Assembly (NCBI RefSeq): GCF_010093595.1
Contig: NW_022985460.1
Coordinates: 37,742 to 63,425, forward strand
Reading direction: 5' to 3'
DNA from: Mytilinidion resinicola
Lineage: Eukaryota > Ascomycota > Dothideomycetes > Mytilinidiales > Mytilinidiaceae
DNA length: 25,684 bases
The first letter of the stretch is position 1. Each line of letters starts with the position of its first letter. The notes beneath the pieces are model-generated. The model was not told where the DNA came from, made no database searches, and saw nothing but the letters and a program-made list of their open reading frames with translations. A program made the translations under genes and the position numbers. Below, one piece after another: positions 1 through 9,000 of the stretch.

Positions 1-310
1 CCTGGGACGGCTTGACGAGGCGGAGAAGATGTACTTGCGAGCGCTGCAAGGCAAAGAGAAGGCATGGGGACCAGACCATGCATCAACACTCGACACGGTC
101 AACAACTTAGGCAACCTCTACAAATCCCTGGGACGGCTTGACGAGGCGGAGAAGATGTACTTGCGAGCGCTGCAAGGCTTCGAGAAGGCATAGGGACCAG
201 ACTATACGTCAACACTCGACACGGTCAACAACTTGGGCTTGCTCTACAAATACCTAGGACGGCTTGACGAGGCGGAGAAGATGTACTTGCGAGCGCTGCA
301 AGGCTATAAG
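1..310 (+). repeat. 126-bp tandem repeat (about 2.4 units) encoding TPRs
   Basis: Units begin at 1, 127 and 253 with the same opening (CCTGGGACGGCTTGACGAGG; the third has CCTAGGAC). The first roughly 50 bases of the three units are almost identical, and units 1 and 2 stay close throughout. 126 bp is exactly 42 codons, so the array can gain or lose units without a frameshift. Such high internal conservation is expected from recent unit turnover. Confidence 0.85.
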
Positions 311-535
311 AAAGCACTTGGCCAAGAAGCAGTAAAGACGTATATGCCAGCACTTAACACAGCTCAGAATATGGCAGTTCTCTTCTAGCAGACTGGTAGA
401 ACGCAGGAAGCAGAGGGTTTATACGAACAGGCTCTCTTTAGTGTTGAAGCAGTTTTCGGGCGTACAAGCAATAGGTACTGCAGTATTGCTAAGATCTTGG
501 ATGCACTGCGCAATAATAGGGAGCATGATACATAA
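2..535 (+). pseudogene. 3' end of a TPR-repeat protein gene (NLR-type C-terminus), interrupted by two stops
   Basis: One frame reads from the left edge to TAA at 533-535 and encodes repeated 42-residue TPR units of the kinesin-light-chain type, with the motif LGRLDEAEKMYLRALQG recurring three times and a more diverged last unit (TGRTQEAEGLYEQAL). TPRs form superhelical protein-interaction surfaces. In filamentous fungi, arrays like this are commonly the sensor end of STAND/NLR-like proteins (NB-ARC or NACHT plus TPR), but the N-terminal part lies outside the window, so that assignment is inference. Two in-frame stops break it: TAG at 191-193, where the sister repeat has TGG, and TAG at 386-388, most simply a former CAG. 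Both fit RIP-type transitions. Intron splicing around the stops seems unlikely because the repeat register continues through them without a gap. Confidence 0.75.
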
Positions 536-1085
536 ATTCCTAATTTAAAGTTGATGCTACTCCGTACTCGGGGCAGGAGTCACGTGCGCAGCAACACGTG
601 GCGCAGACTGCAGCAGCTTGCGGCGGCCTGAGGCAGCCTGCAGGAGTGATCTCTGTGATCTGGCTTGGCGCGAGGGATCAGAGGGATCACAGAGTCGGTG
701 ATCTCTGTGATCTGGCTTGGCACGAGGGATCAGAGAGATCAGGGACAAATTGTGCGGAGGAAGGAAAGGTATAAGAACACGGTCGTTCTCAGCGTTGCTT
801 TCTCTCCTTCGTACTCAACTCATGTTTTGACTTTCAATACTTTACTTGGATCAATTACGGCAACCTTATCACGAATTCAATTGTTACACACCCCCGGTAC
901 TACCGAAGCCCTGACCCGTTCCAACGTCGGCCTTATACACTTCACGCTTCCTCGTCTACAGGCAGTCTGTAGCGCAGCAACTAGTAAGTAAGCCCGAGCC
1001 TAACCGTGCTAACCTTCCTTCCGAAGGATACCCTGTTCAAAGACCAGTACAGGCACGTACTGTGACGAAGCATCTTTAGGTGAAC
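536..1085. other. Spacer of ordinary composition with no convincing gene
   Basis: This stretch follows the TPR pseudogene stop and precedes the AT-rich block. It is GC-moderate and shows little RIP. It holds a 52-bp-period duplication (646-741) and a TATA-like TATAAGA at 770-776, followed by pyrimidine-rich sequence, a layout that could be a promoter or a solo-LTR remnant. I found no matching second copy, no target-site duplication and no protein homology, so neither reading is established. The two short reading frames here do not resemble proteins. Confidence 0.4.
646..741 (+). repeat. Two-copy direct repeat, 52-bp period, GATC-rich
   Basis: Copies at 646-689 and 698-741 share GTGATCTCTGTGATCTGGC and continue through CGAGGGATCAGAG with only single-base differences, both G/A. 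Each copy also contains its own partial inverted complement (GTGATCTCTGTGATC against GATCACAGAG), so the block can fold on itself. Confidence 0.75.
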
Positions 1086-1740
1086 GAGAGTTTATAACAC
1101 TACTTCCTAATGAATTTCACAGTTATAGTCTAGTATTATAGTTAAAGCAAGATGCAAAAGCATACTTATAGGTTATAACAGCGGTTAGAACGATATTATA
1201 GTATATTATATCGCTACCGCTAGCAGGGAGGACGGCCGAGCCGCAGCTTATAGCTATAAGCTTGGCTTTCTGGATAACATAAGTAAATTACACCCTAGTG
1301 CTTATATTAGATGTCGTAGACTAAGGTATTAGCCGTGGAGGCCTAAGGTAAGAACTGTATTAATAAGCTTGCTATTAAAGCTATATAAAACGTCGGGCGG
1401 GGTAACCTAACCGATAAAAGAGACACTATATATATATAATTAATTATACTCTACTGCTTAATATTATTTCCAATCCTGCTTTATCCTGTGCATACCTAAG
1501 TGCGATAGTTATAAGCCCGGTAGCTCTTCTCCTGCTATATAGTACTATAAGCAACGAATAAATTAGATAATTCTCCTTTTAATAGAGTAGTTCTTATAAA
1601 GCGGCAATAATCCTCGGCCGATTCTATAAAAAGCGAGGTTATAGAAAAAGCAATATTATAACCTTAATATTTAAAGATAAAAACTTAGAAATTAACTAAG
1701 TTAAGGCCTTTAAATAATTAAGATTAAATATAACAGTTTA
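1086..1740. other. AT-rich RIP-decayed DNA, no identifiable gene
   Basis: Base composition shifts sharply to TA-dominated sequence at about 1.09 kb. All frames are closed by TAA and TAG, and CA/TG dinucleotides are scarce. A short (TA)n run lies near 1428-1438, and a few less-mutated patches remain (for example 1226-1250). I see no LTR pair or protein motif. It is probably decayed repeat DNA contiguous with the relict frame that follows. Confidence 0.5.
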
Positions 1741-2472
1741 TCTCGAATTTACGGCAATCCGTTACACGTCTCGGCAACTTGCTACGCCTAAGCTCTATGC
1801 TTAACTTACAGCAAAGCTCTGTTCCTGCCACCGGATTTTGCAGGAATTATCGCGATAATATTAATTAAAGATTACAACCTTCTAATACTTAACACACGCA
1901 ATAATTAAACCGATTAGATTAATTCTATTAAGGATTTTACTATATAAAATAATATATAGAACTACTATAACCCTAAAAGTATTAAAAACCTAGTTTTTAC
2001 TATTACTAAACTACTAAACTTAGTAAATAAGGATATAATCCAGAGATTCCACAGCCTTTAAGCTATTTATAATAGCAAAAGAAAGAAGTATAATAAAGTT
2101 TCTAAATATATTAATATTACAGTCTGCTAAGAGTTTAAATAATACTATATTAGAATTTACACAGTCTAAGGCAAGATTATTACGCTAGCTAAAAGCATTT
2201 AGCTAACCGTAAAGGACTAGAAACAGAATATAAGAATAGAGTTTAAAAAGCTTAAGAAAGGATATAGCAGTACTAGTCTTAATAAATAGCTTAGCTAATA
2301 GCCTACTTTTATTAATAATATAAAGTAGTATAAAATTAAAAACCTAAGCAAGTTCTAAATATATAACGCCTTTATTAAAGCTTTATAGAACCTTAATCCT
2401 CTATTCTATAATTATATAAAGTTAAAAAAAGCTTATATTAAGGGGGAAACAACCCTTATTAGAAAAATAGTA
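1741..2472 (+). pseudogene. Unrecognised relict reading frame, truncated by the R1 LTR
   Basis: Read from 1741 in steps of three, this region keeps a protein-like composition up to the first base of the R1 5' LTR. Its stops are only TAA and TAG, as RIP of CAA, CAG and TGG codons would produce. Locally coherent stretches include YNPKSIKNLVFTITKLLNLV, RIEFKKLKKGYSSTSLN and KLKKAYIKGETTLIRK, rich in Lys, Leu and Ile and probably helical. I do not recognise a family; a transposon-encoded protein is the default guess from context. The frame does not resume to the right of R1 at 21940, so its downstream half is missing from the window. Confidence 0.4.
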
Positions 2473-2740
2473 TATTACGGCTTAAATAGTAAAGCTTACT
2501 GCATAGCGTAACACGTAATATTAGGACCCGGCGAGAGGCCTTATTATAAGGGCCTATGCGAGCCTTAGCAGGAGTATACCTGCTAACTGCCGCCCTGCCT
2601 TTTTATAGCTCCTTAAGCTATATCTTATTATTTAACCTGCCTACCTGCCGTGTATTATAGAACACGTAGTAAATTTAGTTATTACTTCTACCTACCTACC
2701 CGAGCTAGCTAGGGCAATCCTGCCGCCCGAGACTATAATA
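2473..2740 (+). repeat. R1 5' LTR (268 bp, heavily mutated)
   Basis: Starts TATTACGG (from TGTCACGG) and ends ACTATAATA (from ACCGTGACA). It aligns without gaps to 21672-21939. I count 33 differences by hand; in every case the right LTR has C or G and this copy has T or A. Confidence 0.93.
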
Positions 2741-4110
2741 TTATATAGCTCCTTACCCACCTAGCTATCTACCTGCACTACCGACCTAATATCCTACCTT
2801 TTCCCCCTAGTTCTACCGGATAGCAAATCCGCGTTCGCCGCCTATATTACTAACCACGTATATAAATAGTATAAGTACTACCGCTAAATATATAAATATA
2901 TTAATACCGCCTAGAAAAGCCTTATTAAAAACTACTAAGCCGCACTCTATATATAAGCCCTAGAATTGGAAATTAAGGAATATAAATAATAGAGCGACTA
3001 ACTAAAGGTATAATTATAAGCTGTCCGTAAATACTAGAAAAAAGAAATAAAAAAGCTTATAAATAAACTAGCTTTAGCCCTTACTAAGAGATAGAGAGCA
3101 ATTAATATAGCTATACCTACCGTCCGCACCGCCCTGTAAACCCCGATGCTGCAAGTACTAACTAAAGGAAATACAGCTAATATAGCACAAACGCCTCCGT
3201 CTACTTCTAATATATCTACTACCTCTGCCCGGCTTTCTAAGAAATAACCCGACCCTAATAAGTTTACGGGTAACCGAAAGAATCTCTACTGCTTCCTTTC
3301 TTAAATCTATAAGAAAATAACTGTTAACTAAAACTGCTTTCCTAACCTCTAAAGCTAAATATTCTATATAAATAGTTATCTAAGTGGAAACCTATACGCC
3401 TAAGTCCTGCTATATATTATAAAAGGAAACTATTAACTACCCGATTTTAAAGCTATTCTAGAACTCTTAGAATAAGTATATAGAGACCCTAACTAAGTCT
3501 ATAACTCCTGTACTAAACTATTCCGCCTCCGCTAGAATAATAAAGAATTTAGTATCTTTTTTACTAAATTCCAACGCCTAGCTTTAAAAGGAGAGCTTTT
3601 TAAAAAAGCTCTACTAACCCTTTTAGAAGAAGCTGTTAACTGCAAACTAAAGGGAATACTACTCTACTATAAACCCCCTAGTAGGGAGTACTATATATTT
3701 ACAAAGTTTTTTTAAAACCTAGATAACTGCCGCAAATAATATAAAGTATTTACTACTATAACCCTAAGAATATATACTAATATAAATCGAACCTATTAGG
3801 AAATACCTATTCCTATAGGAACGCAAACTGCTATACCCTAGTTATTACTAAGAGCGTCCGGCACTATAAAAATTATAGAAGTCTCTAGAGACCTAATAGA
3901 TTTTTTAAGAGGTTACTTAACTTAATATAAAAGAAAGGAATATTACTATTATAGATCTAAAAAACACTTTATCTATAACTACTTTTAGCCTAATAAACAC
4001 TTTATCCGCTCCCGCTCTATTTATAAAAATATATTCTTCTAGAGCCCTTTACCGCCCTCTACTAAATATAGAACCCGGATACTACTAAAACCTGCTTTTT
4101 CCCCGTTTTC
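2741..4110 (+). pseudogene. R1 gag polyprotein relict with CCHC zinc knuckle
   Basis: In the frame of 2741 a Gag-like protein can be followed despite many TAA/TAG stops. Landmarks are PDPNKFTGNRKNLYCFLS (Gag N-terminal region, about 3250-3300), then FSIFFTKFQRLALKGELFKK and LLEEAVNCKLKGILLYY, typical of retrotransposon Gag. It ends in a zinc knuckle at 3941-3982 with the spacing C-x2-C-x4-H-x4-C, in which the His (3965-3967) survives and all three Cys codons have become Tyr (TGC/TGT to TAC/TAT). Gag would form the virus-like particle and package RNA. The protease downstream lies in the -1 frame relative to gag, consistent with the usual -1 frameshift expression, although RIP hides the exact shift site. 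Start and end are approximate. Confidence 0.75.
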
Positions 4111-6215
4111 TACTTTAATAAAAGGATTAAGCCTAATATAGGTTGCAGCTAAGCTTATATACCACGCACTATATAAGTATCCGCTGCTGCTATTTAAGGG
4201 ATAACTATTAAAAAGGAATAGGTTATAAAAGCTAACCTGTTAATTATACCTGCATATTTAGAACACTAGGACTAGAGTATTCTAGCGTATAGTATAATTA
4301 ATAGTGGCTGTAAAGGAAAAGCGCTAGTTAATAAAAACTGGGTAAAGTATTACTATATTCTAATAATTTCGCTTAAGTACCTTTTTTACCTAGAACTAGC
4401 CGATAGAGGCAATTCTAAAGCGGGTAAAGTAACCTATACTGTTTAGGTTTAATTACGGATAAATAAATATTTAGAAACTGTTTAAATAGGGGTAACTAAA
4501 CTAAGTTATTACCCGATTATTCTAGGAATCCTGTGGCTACGCCTGTATAATTCTGTACCGGACTAGTCCCGTAATATACTATAGTTTATAAGCTAGTACT
4601 ATTATAAATACTATAACGTGCTGTAAAAAGCAACGCGTGTATAAGGAATTGCTAATATTCTAAAGAAAAACCGCCCGGAGTACCTACCGCCTGCACTAAA
4701 AAACCTAAAAAGAAAGAATATAGCACCCGTTTCCTTATATATATATAGCGCCTACCTATAAAAAGGATATAAACTCTTTTCTATATTACTAGATAATATT
4801 AACTATATCCTATTTAAGAAAAAGGGCTTTAACCTAGACCGCCTGCCTAAAGAACTATAAGAGTTTACTAATGTTTTTTTGCCTAAAAACGCCGACTGCC
4901 TGCTACTGCACCGCCTGTATAACTATAAAATTAAGTTAAAAAAAGGGAAAACGCCCTCCTTTAGACCCTTATACCTAATATCCTATAATAAGCTAATAGC
5001 TCTAAGAGAATAGGTAGTAGATAATCTAAAGAAAGGATTTATCCGCCCTAGCTCTTTGCCTGCCGCGTTACCTATATTATTTATAAAAAAGCCTAGAAAA
5101 GGCCTCTGCTTCTATATTAACTACTAAGCGCTAAATACTATAATAGTTAAGGACTACTACCTGCTACTATTAATAAAGGAAACCTTAAGCAACTTAAAGA
5201 GGATAAAGTACTTTATAAAAATTAATATTATATCTGCCTTTAATAACCTATATATAAAAAAGGGTTAAAAGTAGCTTACTGCGTTCCGAACCTAACTAGA
5301 ACTGTTTAAAACCTTAGTAATACTGTTTAGGCTTACCGGAGCCCCCGTAATATTCTAATAATTTATAAATAATACTCTGCAAGAGTATCTTAACGTTTTC
5401 TATACTACCTACCTAGATAATATTCTAATTTATAGCCGGAACCGAACCGAATACCTGGAGTATATCCGCACTGTGCTAAAACTGCTATAAAAAGCAGGAC
5501 TCTACGCAAAAATTAAGAAATATAAGTTCTTTACCAAAAAAACAATATTCCTAGGTATTATTATAGGAGCTAACGGCCTGTAAATAGACCTAGAGAAGAT
5601 TAAAGCTATAATAGACTAGGAGATACTAACTTGCCTAACCAACGTATAAGCTTTTATAGGATTTAGAAACTTCTACTACCAATTTATTAGAGACTTCTTA
5701 AAGATTATTACTCCGCTAATATACTTAATAAAGAAAGGTGTTGCCTTTATATAGGATACTGCCTGTTAAAAAGCTTTTACCGAATTAAAAAAAGCCTTTA
5801 CCTCTATACCTGTTCTAGTACTATTTAACTAGAATAAGCCTATTATTATAGAAACAGATATATTTAATTATATTTTAGCTGGCGTTTTATTATAGTATAG
5901 AGATAACAGAATCCTGCGCCCTATTATATTCTTTTTAAAAAAGCACTTAGTTACAGAATATAACTATAAGATATATAATAAGGAACTGTTTACTATTATC
6001 TAATACTTTAAAGAATAGAGACTAGAGCTTAAAAGCGCCGCCTTACCTATTAAAGTTATTACTAACTACTATAATCTAAAGTACTTTATAATAATAAAAC
6101 TACTAAACCGCCGCCAGGCCTGCTAGTCTAAATTTCTGTCCCGTTTTAACTTTAAAATTATATATTAACCCGGAAAACTTAGGGTAAAGCCCGATTTTCT
6201 AACTAGGAGGTTAGA
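4111..6215 (+). pseudogene. R1 pol, 5' part: protease, reverse transcriptase, RNase H (interrupted by R2)
   Basis: Domains in order: aspartic protease at about 4297-4330, reading LINSGCKGKALVNKNWVK, where the catalytic Asp of DSG is now Asn; reverse transcriptase at about 4900-5600, with [29 protein letters not shown] and the catalytic box now YLDNILIYS (5410-5436; YLDD expected); RNase H from about 5840, beginning IIIETDIFNYILAGVL; then a tether ending KPDFLTRRL. The frame is closed repeatedly by TAA and TAG. At 6211-6215 it stops at the R2 target site TTAGA and resumes at 19923 in the same codon. Both the stops and the lost catalytic Asp residues make it inactive. The start is approximate. 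Confidence 0.88.
6211..6215. repeat. R2 left target-site duplication TTAGA
   Basis: Five bases immediately before the R2 5' LTR, identical to 19918-19922 after the 3' LTR. They are part of the R1 pol coding sequence. Confidence 0.9.
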
Positions 6216-6754
6216 TATTATAAACCGTAATACGAACCACCCGAGCGCAGAGGCACTCGCGGAAATAAGTAAGTAAATAAGACTAATTATAAAGGAACAG
6301 GTTATAGGACTAAAAGGGTTACGCGTAGAACGTATAGGGATCCTAGATTCCCCTATAGACTGCTGGTGGATAGGAACGATCTAGAAGATAAGATATTATA
6401 AAATAGAAGGTTATATACCGGCTTAAGGCTGCTCGCAGCGAGTAGGAGCAAGCAGGCTTAATAAGCTTACAGGAAGAAAGTACGAGCTGGCTCGCCAGGC
6501 TTATATGCGAGCATAGTAAGTATATAGGTTTCTTAGAACAGAGCTTTTATATATAAGGACGCTCCTTTATATAGATAGGAACCTTATATTTAACTTAAGA
6601 CTTTAATACTACCTATTAAAAGTAATAACCCTGTCTTATACCTAAGATTAATCTTGCCTTACCTTTTAAAAACTATTGCACCCTAATAATAACTTGCCTA
6701 TACCCTGCCTTAGTATATAATACTTAGAAGGTATAGAAAAAATAACCTATTATA
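6216..6754 (+). repeat. R2 5' LTR (539 bp)
   Basis: Runs from TATTATAAAC (from TG...) to CCTATTATA (from ...CA) and aligns without length change to 19379-19917, the differences seen being transitions. A TATA-rich promoter-like segment (TTTTATATATAAGGACGCTC) starts at about 6546. Confidence 0.9.
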
Positions 6755-9000
6755 CTTTAAACACCGCTATATTAAAAAAGTTATATATAAACAATTAATT
6801 AAAATAGCCCTACTAACCCCTTTAGGTAGTATAACTACTAGACCTACTTTAACTATAACTAAAGTAGCAATACGTATACAGGCGTTGCTTATATAAATAT
6901 AAACACTAGAAGAAGCTAGTAATACTAAGAATAAAGAGATTATAGCTCTACAGGGAAATCTCTAGACTATTTAAAAAGAGCTTACTACTACTAGAATAGT
7001 TAGCTATAGAGGCTATAAGATAAATAAACCCGAAGAGTTTACTAGTAATAGAGGAGCTCTATAAGCGTTTATAACGCAGATAAAACTATACCTGCGCACG
7101 AACTAGAGCAACTTTAAATTTAAATTAGATAAGGTCTATATAGCAGCTATTTTCTTAAAAAAAAAAGCGTTTAACTAGTTTAACCTAATACTTATAGACT
7201 AGCTCGGCAACGCCGATATAGATAATCGGAAACTAGAAACTAACGTTATATTTAGCAACTATAAGAACTTTAAAGCGGCACTTTAAATAACTTTTAGAGA
7301 TACTAATAAGAAACGGACTGCGAAATAAAAGATTGCAGTTCTAAAGCAGAAGGGCTTAACCAGCCGCTATACTTTAGAATTTATATAAATCGCGTCTAAG
7401 CTATTATAGGAAGATAAAGCTCTGTAAGTATAGTACTATAGAGGTCTTAAGGAAAATATTAAAATAAAATTATATAAGGCGAGAGGCCTCTAATACTCTA
7501 TAAACTTAAGGAAATAGTAATACGGATTAATAGTTAACAGTATAAACAATAACTAGAATAGGTAGATAAAAAAAGACTTTGCTTCTATATATAGCTAGCT
7601 AGACTAAAGCTAAGAGTAACTAACCGCGACTACGGAGATTGTATAGAGATCGATATTATAAAACAACGCAATAACTAGAAGGGTAGACTAATTACTAATA
7701 AAGAAAGGTAAAATAGAAAGCGCAGCAGTATATACCTATTATATAGAGAATAGGAACACTTCGCAAGCAAGTGCTCTAGGAACACCCAAATAGCAGTAGT
7801 TATAATAAAGCAGAATATAGACCGCTATAATTCTATATTATAAACTGCGTGCTATAATAATAACTACTTTACCTATTAGTTAAATAAGTAGGCAACAGGG
7901 TACTATCTAACGCAAAGGGCGAAGGGATATACTATTGCTATAATAAGGAATAAAGAGTATAATAGCAACCCTATAAACAACTACTACGCAGATATAAAAG
8001 TTAAGAGTATAGAGATAACTACCTATTAGAAACGGATAAGGCGTTTTAAATAATTAAACCGCGATTAGAACCCTAAACTAATATACCTAAGCTATAGGAT
8101 AATAGTAAAACTAAGTTACTAAATATAAAAGCACAGGTTAATAAAGTTGTAGCCACGTATAAACAAAGCGTAAGAGAAATTCTCGCGCGCCTTAATAAAG
8201 AATAAAATGCGCAAAAAGCTAAAAACGCTACAGCGGGCGCAGAGCTAAAAGAACTAGCTAGTTATTAATTCCTAAAAGCTATAGGAAGAGTTACAGGATA
8301 ACTTATTAAAAAAGAGGGCGAAAAAATAGCCGCAACTATAGGAACACCAACAACAACAACTATTAACGCAGAAACCTGCGCAAGATTAGATATATTTAAA
8401 GGCCTAAGTCGCAATATCTAGATAAAAAGAAATAATAAATTACCTGTTATAGATAGCAAGGAATACTGTAATAATAACAAAAATTATAAACTAGAAGACT
8501 AGTCCAGCAACGGAGAATTTAGTATTAGACCAGAGCGAGAACCGCTAGAGCTATATAGAAAACAAACCGAGATCGAGATCTATAGGTATTATACTCTATT
8601 AGTAAAATAGGTGTCTATAATAAGGAAGATAAACGGCTGGATAGAAACCACCTACTTTATAAATAGATATCTTAGGTATTATATATTAAAGACAAATATA
8701 ACAAGTATATAATATATAAGAAATATTAAGAATAGTACCTATATCGGATAAAATATTATATTATTATATAACTAGTACTGTTTAAGGAAACAGAGCACTA
8801 TATTATAGGCAAGAAAAACGAACTTATAGAAGTAGCTACTATAGTTCCAAACCTTTAGTACCTAATAGAATATAGGAAAGGTAAAAACTGGCGAATATAC
8901 TACTAGGACTTATATTTAGTATATTATAAAACAAAATATATAAACTATTAGCTATAAAAACAGCTAAAAAAACAAGCAGGCGCTTAAGTAATAGAACGGC
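6755..9000 (+). pseudogene. R2 gag-like relict
   Basis: Clear Gag sequence begins near 6930. The frame of 7032 reads KPEEFTSNRGAL, AFITQIKLYLRTN, FKFKLDKVYIAAIFLKKKAF and KQKGLTSRYTLEFI, matching the retrotransposon Gag domain that contributes the capsid, with many TAA/TAG stops. Between about 8170 and 8700 the protein-like reading moves to another frame (for example RPEREPLELYRKQTEIEIYR) and returns to the first frame by about 8800. This means either small indels or a separate ORF; I cannot tell which. No intact CCHC knuckle was found; a possible remnant is KEYCNNN near 8458. Boundaries are approximate. Confidence 0.65.

Noticed and set aside
557..991. Small open frames on both strands in the spacer
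   Set aside because: Low-complexity sequence generated by the GATC-rich duplication; they overlap each other on opposite strands and resemble no protein.
6394..6754. A shorter, 361-bp R2 LTR beginning at TATTATAAAATAG (partner 19557-19917)
   Set aside because: Homology continues 178 bp further left in both copies, and only the 539-bp boundary gives a perfect target duplication (TTAGA) and restores the R1 pol frame.
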